Part shown: positions 54,747 through 64,000 of the stretch, one piece after another | How the letters are laid out: each line of letters begins with the position of its first letter | Position numbering within the stretch: position 1 is the first letter of the stretch | DNA from: Glandiceps talaboti | Lineage: Eukaryota > Hemichordata > Enteropneusta > Spengelidae | Reading direction: 5' to 3' | Assembly: GCF_964340395.1 (NCBI RefSeq) | Contig: NC_135557.1 | Location: 6,695,716-6,759,715 of the forward strand | Length of the DNA stretch: 64,000 bases | The notes under the pieces: generated by a model | Told to the model about the DNA's origin: nothing | Seen by the model: only the letters and a program-made list of their open reading frames with translations | Database searches by the model: none | Made by a program: the position numbers and the translations under genes

Positions 54747-55874
54747 TGTCTTTGTTACTAGATTATCTCAAATACTAGTACTCTTCAGTTGTAATATCAG
54801 TGTGTGGTCATGTCAAGAGTCAGTTCTACCTGACAGCCATATTTGGTTATGGTTAATTTACAAATGATTTCCCCGGACTCTAGTGGGGTGACTGGAAGTA
54901 GTAAACCAACAATGGAAAGTCTAGGTAACTGCGACTACAATTCCTGGTACCTGAAATAAAATATTACTGGCGACATGTAGGTGCATCATAAAAATAGCGG
55001 ACATTCGATTTCTTGATCGACACCATACAATGTATTTCTCCTTCCACCTCGGACCACTATAGAGAATATTGGTCTGAGCCTCCGTGCACTTCACATGCAT
55101 TATTTTTGGCGTCAGTGAGAATAAGTCAACCTTCTTGTTCTATTTTGACCCTTTAGCATGAGGTAAAAAGCTATTGCAGGTATCAAGAATTCTAGTAAGG
55201 TTGAAAAACAAAGTTATTGGATGGTAACCATAGAGATTGTGGCAGGTTGACCAAAGTGATGTGCGACAAATAATCAATGTGGAGTATTCAAGATAGAAAA
55301 CAAACCGACAAATAAACTACAAAAATATGCATTAAAAACATTTTAATTTGCCATTTTTATCTTTTTGAATTTTATAGTTTGTCTTATGTAGCACATAATA
55401 TATAATTAACCATTCTCAAACATTCACTTCATTCAGCAAGTAATTTAGTGACACATAAGGGGCCTCGTCATTGATTTCTTGTGACATAAGGGGCATTATC
55501 ACTGCCTTTTTGAGACATGCAGGGCCTTGTCAGTGATTTCCTGACATAAGCAGCCTTGTCATTGATTTATTGTGACATAAGGGGCCATGCCATTGATTTC
55601 CGGTGACATAAGGGGCCTTGTCATTGATTTCCAGTGACATAAGGGGCCTTGTCATTGATTTCCAGTGACATAAGGGGCATTAATTACCACTGTGTCTTTG
55701 TCTCATACTGTCAAGGTCACCTAGGTAACATTACAATAATTTAAAAGACAAATTGAACAAAACAACTATCAAAATATTTATATATGCGTTTCATACATGT
55801 CAAAAGTTCTAATTATTAACACAACCCAAGTAGCAAAGGTATTTTCCTGACCCTAAATATCAAACATTTGCCTG
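54747..55874. other. non-coding, with a short 31-bp tandem repeat
   Basis: A GTGACATAAGGGGCCTTGTC repeat of about 31 bp occurs about eight times at 55449-55680. No gene recognised. Confidence 0.6.
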
Positions 55875-56312
55875 TTTACAGTGCTAATGATACTTTGTTT
55901 GTCTCTCACACCACGTTTGTGTTGAGAACAAGACACCATTGGTAATTAGGTTTTGAAAATGTGCAAGTGAGCTATATCCTCACAACGCATTATCAAACAC
56001 ATGCATCTTAAATTTCAATAATTACATGTAAATTATCACATGCACACTTCACACGAGTCATGTGTTAACTCCTGTGTTCATCTCTGCTGTGCATGTTCAC
56101 TTACATAATGACTTCATTTGAATAACATTGTCATGGTTGTAATCAGGTTATTTGGTGTACATTTACACAATGACTTCATTTGAATAATGTGGTTGTAATC
56201 AGGTTATTGGGCGAATATTTTCAATTCGAAAAAACATGTGATTCACGTTCTCAACACAAACATGGTGTGAGCGATAAACAGAGTACCAATAAACTGACTA
56301 TTTAAACATATA
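55875..56312. mobile_element. inverted-repeat element (MITE-like)
   Basis: The block around 55904-55930 (TCTCACACCACGTTTGTGTT) is inverted at about 56246-56272, with weaker homology outwards for some 30-40 more bases. The interior contains a roughly 55-bp tandem duplication (ATGACTTCATTTGAATAA at about 56108 and 56168). No coding capacity. Confidence 0.5.
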
Positions 56313-56896
56313 TGCGTCCGTTTTATTGAAATTGTTCTCCCCATTATAGAGAAAGCATGGGTAGCACCATCATTACCACCATCCAGGATACTACGCTTTG
56401 AAAATTTCAGTTTTGCTCCAAAAATGTTCTATCATCCTTGAGCCTCAGTTTTTCTCTTTACACGACAATATCCAAAGACTTTCAAATCAATAGAATTAGC
56501 TGATGCACGTTTTTCCATGTGTATGTGGTGCCAAGTATAAGCAGGCAAGAATGTGCCCCATGCATATATATTTTGCAAAAACATTATGCAAATTACTAAA
56601 ACTAATATACATATCATCTTACAAAATGGCTGCCGTTTATTGCAATCTATGCTGGGGAGAACACGGTTCCAATATTAGTATTTATGACCATTTCTTATAA
56701 CTTTCACTTTTCAATGTAAACTTTCACCACTTCACTGAAGGGGCTTGTTACTTCTTGCTGTAAGTTTCATGACATGTGGTAAGACTATGAAGGTCCTGAG
56801 TTATGCAATGTTCCTGTCTAGGTCACACTTATACAATTGTTCATTGCTTTTTTTTTAATTGTAACTCACACACTAAAATTTGTAATAAATTACTGT

Positions 56897-57802
56897 TTAA
56901 CCAATCATTAAACCAAACCCTGCAAGGAATCTATTTTTGTTGTGATCTAGTACGCCACTAAGCATAAATGTGAATGGAATTGGTTGCAACTTCTTTTCCA
57001 TAATGGCCGCCACTCGCCAATTTGTGTCCAAAGATCCTGAAGTCAAAGAAAATAGGAAATTTGTAGAATATAACTTATGCATTTGGAAAATATGAGTGAC
57101 CTAAGGGGCCTAGTCACTATGAATCACTTGACTGAATAAAGACAGATAGATATTGGGGAATGCAATCAATATACCTCATAATGTAGAACAAATCGGGAAA
57201 AACTGTAAAACCTGTGACATAGACACGGGTACAGGTTGTCATGATGTGGAACAATCAGGGTATATAACCCACCTCTGTTCAAAGACAATAACTTACATGA
57301 TATGATGGGTATTTACAAGAATGTTTGTGGTCAATCTAGAATCAACTGATATCAAATGAATAGTTGTATCTGATACTACGGGATTAGCCTATGAAACTGA
57401 GGCTCTATAAAGAGCAAAGTTCCAAGGATTCATGCACAGATAGTGGATAGTTAAATATGGCCACCATCCATTAATATTTGAAAAGACAGGGAAACTATAT
57501 GCATTGTATGCCACCTTTGGGTCAGGTTTGAATCAAATATACATGTAAAAGATACAGCTGCAAGTGAATGACACCCCCACCCCCCCACCCCACACACACA
57601 CACACCCTGTTAATACTAATGTACTTACCTCTAAATGTTAGATTGGCTTGTGGTACATCTACTTGGTAACCTAGTGTTGTGGCTGTTTCACCCATTCTAC
57701 TTTCAAACTCCACTCCTACACTGACATTGTTTTGTCCTTTGTGAAAGTATGAAAAATGTAAAGTTGCTGGAGAAAATGCACCCGTTGCTATCCAGTTATC
57801 CC
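56897..57802 (-). CDS. TOMM40: TOM40, mitochondrial import pore, last two coding exons (partial)
   Basis: Exon 57629-57802 codes for GDNWIATGAF, then SYFHKGQNNVSVGVEFES and LGYQVDVPQANLTFR, and ends with GTAAGT. Exon 56897-57036 continues in phase after a TTCAG acceptor with DTNWRVAAIMEKK, FTFMLSGVLDH, GFGLMIG and a stop. These are the final beta strands of the Porin-3 family barrel specific to Tom40, about 103 residues of an expected 300-350. The protein forms the outer-membrane channel for mitochondrial preproteins. No earlier exon was found between 57803 and 59000. Either those exons lie further right (beyond or within introns of the plus-strand RAG1-N gene), or this is a 3' fragment. Confidence 0.88.
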
Positions 57803-58125
57803 CTGTAACAAAGAAAAGAATTACACAATCAACACTTTTACAAAAACTTAATGTCACTGAAGATGAAAGACTACACCTCTTGATGTTGAGTTGTCAATTA
57901 TAACAAGGACACTAAAGTATTGTATTTTGGTTTCACAAAGAGACGCCTCATTTTCTTCATTTCTTTTGTGCCTTAATTAATGAAGAAAGTTTTGTACCCA
58001 GAATTGCTCCAAATGATTGTTCATACAAGCAAATGAAAAAAAATGACATTAATATTATGCATGTATAATTCTTGATTTTAATTCAGGCTTGGGCTATGCA
58101 ACAGGGATATGTTACATCTGGATGA

Positions 58126-58413
58126 ATGGAACCTGTTACAAACAAGGAAAGTAAACAAATCATAACACTTGGCACAGGATGTCGAAAGTATTACATTCCA
58201 TCATTTGATAAGAACAGTTTTATGGCCACTTTACATTGTTCACAAACAAATGTCCAGTTCCCCTGGTATTTCATGCACACATAAGGAGGCCACAAAACTG
58301 TTCTTATCAAACCTGGGTGTGTAATACAATTCTCTGCTATTCCAACATGCTGAGCCAAGTGGTATTAATCCAATTCATTTGTTTACTTTCCCTGTGTAAG
58401 AGGTTCCGGTCGT
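58126..58413. mobile_element. foldback element
   Basis: Imperfect palindrome of about 285 bp. Tips GGAACCTGTTACA... and its inverted form ...TGTAAGAGGTTCC are followed by the shared inverted blocks GGAAAGTAAACAAAT and TTTGATAAGAACAGTTTT (about 58203-58220 with 58293-58311). No coding capacity. The target duplication is not clear. Confidence 0.6.
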
Positions 58414-58739
58414 CCACAGTCTGATGTCAGCAGTTGTAAAAACTATGACAGCCTTATAGAGGTGGACAGACTTTCCTAGTTGGTCAAAAGTCTATGTCGG
58501 CATCACCAAAGCTCAGCTACACATGTACACATGTAGATGTAGCACCTATCCAGGCTCTGTAAGAGTCATCCCTGACCAATGTGTCCTCCGATGTTAGCCA
58601 AAATTTGTTGTTGTGGGTCAAAATGAGAAACTGGCATATCTTGTTAGCCACCACTTAGAAAGATATAGGGGAACACCAAATTTTGGTGCATCACTAGATA
58701 TTGTGTGTGTCAGTGGTGCGTCAAATTGTCTTCACATGC

Positions 58740-59075
58740 GTTTCGTTTATATGGAATCGTGAATTTTAGCGTGGAGGAAAGAAGGGAACAAACGTATTCA
58801 CGAGAGTATCGAAGTCACGCGTGAATTGGCGTGATCCCTAGCGAGAGCGCCTTGATCGATAGTGCTTCCCGCATTTTGACTACGTGTTCTTCCATATAAG
58901 GTAACGAGTTTACGGGTGTATAGCCGAACATGTGTCCGAAGATACCCGATCTTCAGTTTGCCAAGCAGTAATGGCGGCTACCATGGTCGAGTACCTGCTA
59001 CGATCGTTCGAACGGCACATCTGTAACCCGCGTATCTTAAGCCCCTGAGTTCTCGGAAAGGTAACATTTTAACGA
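58740..59075 (+). promoter_or_regulatory. CpG-richer segment, possible promoter / first non-coding exon
   Basis: CpG density rises compared with surrounding DNA just upstream of the RAG1-N coding frame. A possible non-coding first exon ends at a GTAACA donor near 59060, and a 25-codon upstream frame begins with ATG at 58971. Inferred from position and composition only. Confidence 0.3.
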
Positions 59076-59329
59076 TTGCCATGTACTTTGTTTGCGTTTT
59101 AAGATAATATAATCGATTTTTTATAGCTTCAAACCGATTTTTTATTATTTATGTGTGAATGAATGATCGACTGCATGGAGTGTCATAGCTTCGGATTTTG
59201 TGTGTATACTTTGGCTTTTCGATGTTGTGCGGGGTGTGATTGATTGGTGCCCTACTGTTCCCATGGTCACGGCATCTGTCAGCTGACCGGCAAGGCGCTA
59301 AATACGATTTTATGTTGTTTATTGCCAAA

Positions 59330-61625
59330 ATGTCGTCAGCTTATAATTTTCAGTACCATCAAAGTTTGATCTTAAATCGTTGCCGGATTTGTGCTGGTAA
59401 ATTACAGAGCACAAGTTATTTATGCGAAGATTATTCTGATGATATTGATATATGTTTTTCCGTTGACATCGTCCGAGATGAAATAAGTATTCATCCTACA
59501 AGGTTTTGTAAAGACTGCAAACGTAGCCTTGACACTAGTAAACAAAGGAGGGAAGCTGGTAGGAGTTATCGACCAGGGACAAATGCATATAATTGGGAAA
59601 GACATCCAAGGACTGGCAGTTGTCCAATTTGCACAGCACTAAGTAGGGCAGGTAGGAAGAGAAAACTGACTAAAAACAGGGGCAGTAAACAGCAGCCAGG
59701 TACAGCTTTATCAGCTAAATTACTTAAGATTAGTCATGGTGCAGGTGAGCATGGGTCAATGCCAGTAGACAATGTCCTACTAGATATGGTGAGAAGGAAA
59801 TCTGGTAACAACTTAGGGTGTCATGTTAACCTAAGTAAAGACAGATTTCCTTTGTTGAACCAAGACCTAGATATTGAGTGCCCTATATGTAAGGATGTGG
59901 TTGACGGGTGCGTCCAGTTACAGTGTGAGGGTCCACACATATTTTGCTGTGAATGTTTGTGTGAATGGCTGTCTGTTTCCAGTACTTGCCCTGTTTGCCG
60001 GGTCCAAATCGATGTCAGTAGTGTAGCATCTGTCCCACTCCCATTTTCCAAACTATTGGCGGACCAGCTAGTTGTATGTGACAACGTCATTACTGGATGT
60101 GCGGCGACCATTAAGTTAGGAGACTTACATATGCACGTGAGCAATTGTAAGTTCACACCTATAAGTCATGATCATTACTACTGTACATACAAACCAAAGA
60201 CGAAGGAAAAGAAGCAAGAAGAGTATGTACAACAGTCAAATCCAGCATGTGCATTACAGCAGTCACCAATAGACAGTATCATGGTTGTGAAAGACAACAT
60301 AGAGGAGCTGTCTGGTCTTAGACAGTTCGAGGAACTGTCTACAGCTATAGTGAAATACAAGCTTCACACTGAAGGCAACACTGTTAAATTCAAAACAAAA
60401 GGCCAGGTAAGTTCTTTGTTCTTATATTCTAGCTTGTTCTTGCAATGATGAGCGGAGAATTAGTTTTGAACTTCTTCACTGAAAGTTGTTGCTGTATACG
60501 TATATTGAGAATGTTGTGAAGTTTTGTCATGCTAAGTGCATCAGTGATATCCATTTGTTACTGAATATATCAAATATGACATTGGTGACTGTACATTGTT
60601 TCACCCACACCCTTGATATAATGTTTCAAAATATTTTTTTTCTGGTAAAATAAACAAATATCTTAATTCTTTATTTTTATTTTACCCAGCCAATTGTAAT
60701 GACAAAAACAAAAAAATCAAGGAAATCCAGCTCTGAGTGTTCTAAAAGAACATTAAGTGACCGCTCCAAGATGATAACAGAAGTTCGTCAGAGTATAAGT
60801 GGTGGAGGTGATGCAACAACTCATCAGGCTGTGGCAGAAATGCATCGGATGAGTGCACAGGAAAGAAATTCTTTATTGAGGTCATCTGGTCTGTTGCCTA
60901 ATGTTCAGCCTGGGGCAGGTTTGCTGTTAAAGGCAGACACTGGTGCAACATGGTCAAGCTTACGCAAAGTCAGGAGGTATATTGTATATCTACATGTGTA
61001 GCTATTATGTGTCTCGTTCATCAATAGTTTCTTACACTATCAGATATGTTTTGTTTCTTTTCAAAATTTGTCATGGTTTGTCTATTGCCAGTACAATAAT
61101 ATATAATAGTTTTTTGAAGTGTCAGTGTTGTGCACAGAAAGATAAACATTTGAATGTACATGTGTCATGAAATAGTTGATTAGTGCAAGACATTTTGTCA
61201 TATATTTATTTCTACTAATTTATTACCTTGCTGTTTGGTTTATCACAAGAGGGACATACAGTTGTATATATTTGACTGCATAATACCTGCATAACTACAG
61301 AAGTTTGTCTAGAAATTGTTTGTATGAAGCAAACGGATTAACTTTGAAATTGTCAAGATTTTGTTGTTGTTGCTTTCTATTTTGTATCCCTTATTTCATT
61401 TCATTCTAGATGGCTCAGACAATGGAATATAACCATTGATAGTGAAAAGAAAGATAGAAAACGGGCAAAAGAGCTGCAGTTTGTTCTTCAAGCTCAAAAC
61501 CTCCCTTTCACTTTCACTGTAAAAGGAAGTGATGGCAGCAGATTGCGAGAATTGAGGATGGCTCCTTGTGTCGCCGTGTCTGATCTGACAAATGCAGTCA
61601 TAAGAAGACTGAATGATCTTGAGAG
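59330..61625 (+). CDS. RAG1 N-terminal-domain protein (N-RAG-TP-like), first three coding exons, 3' partial
   Basis: Exons 59330-60406, 60690-60976 and 61410-61625 join in phase (0, then 2). An in-frame ATG at 59312 is an alternative start. Exon 1 has the RAG1-N zinc pattern: C18/C21 (NRCRICAG), IHPTRFCKDC (C60/C63), WERHP with H92 and C98/C101. It is followed by a C3HC4-like RING (C184, C187, C199, H203, C206, C209, C220, C223) and a C2HC finger (C250, C257, H269, C273). Exon 2 starts with a lysine-rich tract, then EMHRMSAQERNSLLRSSGL; exon 3 has FTFTVKG and ends DLER. Exons 2-3 do not look like RAG1 core but recall the RAG1-N transposon-related family reported from Aplysia as N-RAG-TP. The RING suggests ubiquitin-ligase activity. 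The gene continues past the next intron, outside the window. Host gene or element is undecided. Confidence 0.85.
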
Positions 61626-61785
61626 GTATCAAAATATTAAATTTGGATATTTTTACTTTTTTCAGCTTATATACCAGTGCTAACGAGACAGTTTGTGAGT
61701 GGTGACTAATGAAACTCTTTCTCTTTCAGTTTGAAGTAATGCCATGTTGCTGTTAGAGTGCTCGGAGAATGAATAGATATATGTA

Positions 61786-64000
61786 ACTCTCACATACTGT
61801 ACTCTGTCAGTGCAGTGTACTCATACTACCAATACCTACCACTCACATACTGTACTCTGTCAGTACAGTGTACTCATACTACCAATACCTACCACTCACA
61901 TATTGTACTCTGTCAGTACAGTGTATTCATACTACCAATACCTACCACTCACATATTGTACTCTGCCAGTGTAGTGTACTCGTACAACCAATACCTACCA
62001 CTCACATACTGTACTCTGTCAGTACAGTGTACTCATACAACCAATACCTACCACTCACATACTGTACTCTGTCAGTACAGTGTACTCATACTACCAATAC
62101 CTACCACTCACATACTGTACTCTGTCAGTACAGTGTACTCATACAACCAATACCTACCACTCACATACTGTACTCTGTCAGTACAGTGTACTCATACAAC
62201 CAATACCTACCACTCACATACTGTACTCTGTCAGTACAGTGTACTCATACTACCAATACCTACCACTCACATACTGTACTCTGTCAGTGCAGTGTACTCA
62301 TACAACCAATACCTACCACTCACATACTGTACTCTGTCAGTACAGTGTACTCATACTACCAATACCTACCACCCACATACTGTACTCTGTCAGTACAGTG
62401 TACTCATACTACCAATACCTACCACTCACATACTGTACTCTGTCAGTACAGTGTACTCATACAACCAATACCTACCATCCACACATTGTACTCTGTCAGT
62501 ACAGTGTACTCATACTACCAATACCTACCACTCACATACTGTACTCTGTCAGTACAGTGTACTCATACTACCAATACCTACCACTCACATACTGTACTCT
62601 GTCAGTACAGTGTACTCATACTACCAATACCTACCACTCACATACTGTACTCTGTCAGTACAGTGTACTCATACAACCAATACCTACCATTCACATACTG
62701 TACTCTGCCAGTACAGTGTACTCATACTACCAATACCTACCACTCACATACTGTACTCTGTCAGTACAGTGTACTCATACTACCAATACCTACCACTCAC
62801 ATACTGTACTCTGTCAGTACAGTGTACTCATACTACCAATACCTACCACTCACATACTGTACTCTGTCAGTACAGTGTACTCATACTACCAATACCTACC
62901 ACTCACATACTGTACTCTGTCAGTACAGTGTACTCATACTACCAATACCTACCACTCACATACTGTACTCTGTCAGTACAGTGTACTCATACTACCAATA
63001 CTTACCACTCACATACTGTACTCTGTCAGTACAGTGTACTCATACAACCAATACCTACCACTCACATACTGTACTCTGTCAGTACAGTGTACTCATACTA
63101 CCAATACCTACCACTCACATACTGTACTCTGTCAGTACAGTGTACTCATACTACCAATACCTACCACTCACATACTGTACTCTGTCAGTACAGTGTACTC
63201 ATACTACCAATACTTACCACTCACATACTGTACTCTGTCAGTACAGTGTACTCATACAACCAATACCTACCACTCACATACTGTACTCTGTCAGTACAGT
63301 GTACTCATACTACCAATACCTACCACTCACACATTGTACTTTGTCAGTGCAGTGTACTCATACACCAATACCTACCAATCACATACTGTACTCTGTTAGT
63401 GCAGTGTACTCATACACCAATACCTACCACTCACATACTGTACTCTGTCAGTGCAGTGTACACATACACCAATACCTACCATCCACATACTGTACTTTGT
63501 CAGTGCAGTGTACTCATACACCAATACCTACCACTCACATACTGTACTCTGTCAGTGCAGTGTACACATACACCAATACCTACCATCCACATACTGTACT
63601 CTGCCAGTACAGTGTACTCATACAACCAATACCTACCATCCACATACTGTACTCTGTCAGTACAGTGTACACATACACCAATACCTACCACTCACATACT
63701 GTACTCTGTCAGTACAGTGTACTCATACACCAATACCTACCACTCACATACTGTACTCTGTCAGTGCAGTGTACACATACACCAATACCTACCATCCACA
63801 TACTGTACTCTGTCAGTACAGTGTACTCATACTACCAATACCTACCACTCACACATTGTACTCTGTCAGTACAGTGTACTCATACTACCAATACCTACCA
63901 CTCACATACTGTACTCTGTCAGTACAGTGTACTCATACTACCAATACCTACCACTCACATACTGTACTCTGTCAGTACAGTGTACTCATACTACCAATAC
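61786..64000. repeat. 53-bp minisatellite, about 42 units, runs off the window
   Basis: Head-to-tail 53-bp monomer. Each unit contains a perfect hairpin ACTGTACT-CTGTC-AGTACAGT. It lies in the intron after the third recognised RAG1-N exon. Because three units make 159 bp, long plus-strand frames appear (62080-63399), but they are repeat artefacts. Confidence 0.97.

Noticed and set aside
59240-59329. upstream extension of the RAG1-N frame
   Set aside because: It begins at a non-ATG codon. In-frame ATGs at 59312 and 59330 are better starts, and the zinc motif begins after them.
62080-63399. 439-codon plus-strand frame
   Set aside because: Produced by a 53-bp tandem repeat cycling through three frames inside an intron; no independent coding signal.

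Overview
The window reads as animal nuclear DNA: AT-rich, with spliced genes that have GT-AG introns, LINE-type retrotransposons, many small inverted-repeat elements, long TA microsatellites and very large minisatellites. No bacterial or organellar features are seen. A gene with the RAG1 N-terminal zinc region that does not continue into the RAG1 catalytic core, together with L2-like and other LINE remains, suggests a marine invertebrate (mollusc, lancelet, hemichordate or cnidarian grade). The species cannot be fixed from the sequence.

Layout. 1-4.5 kb: intergenic DNA with a terminal-inverted-repeat element (about 1964-3671) that carries a nested insertion and a foldback element. 4.5-8.3 kb: an uninterrupted LINE open reading frame on the minus strand. 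7.06-24.88 kb: a roughly 8.9-kb tandem segmental duplication. Its left edge cuts the LINE, so the second copy starts with a truncated LINE. Each copy holds an older internal duplication and a 76-bp minisatellite. 24.66-25.09 kb: TA repeats with one well-formed hammerhead-ribozyme candidate and one degenerate hammerhead-like hairpin. 26.4-34.8 kb: five phase-compatible exons of a type-B carboxylesterase/cholinesterase-like gene (minus strand), with an L2-like LINE fragment in one intron. 36-43.9 kb: small foldback elements, a MITE-like repeat, microsatellites, and exons that could encode a short secreted six-cysteine protein; alternatively, part of them could supply the esterase signal peptide. 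44.6-47.7 kb: 63-bp minisatellite. 50.7-54.7 kb: 52-bp minisatellite. 56.9-57.8 kb: last two coding exons of a TOM40 homologue (minus strand). 59.3-61.6 kb: first three recognised coding exons of the RAG1-N gene (plus strand). 61.8-64 kb: 53-bp minisatellite inside the next intron, running off the window.

The recognised genes do not form a pathway. The esterase should act in the secretory or extracellular space, TOM40 is the mitochondrial outer-membrane import pore, and the RAG1-N gene resembles the N-RAG-TP type of transposon-related gene described in molluscs. The most notable items are the RAG1-N gene, the hammerhead candidate, an esterase exon whose 5' splice site has been multiplied in tandem, and four unrelated minisatellites in which each monomer carries a short palindrome.
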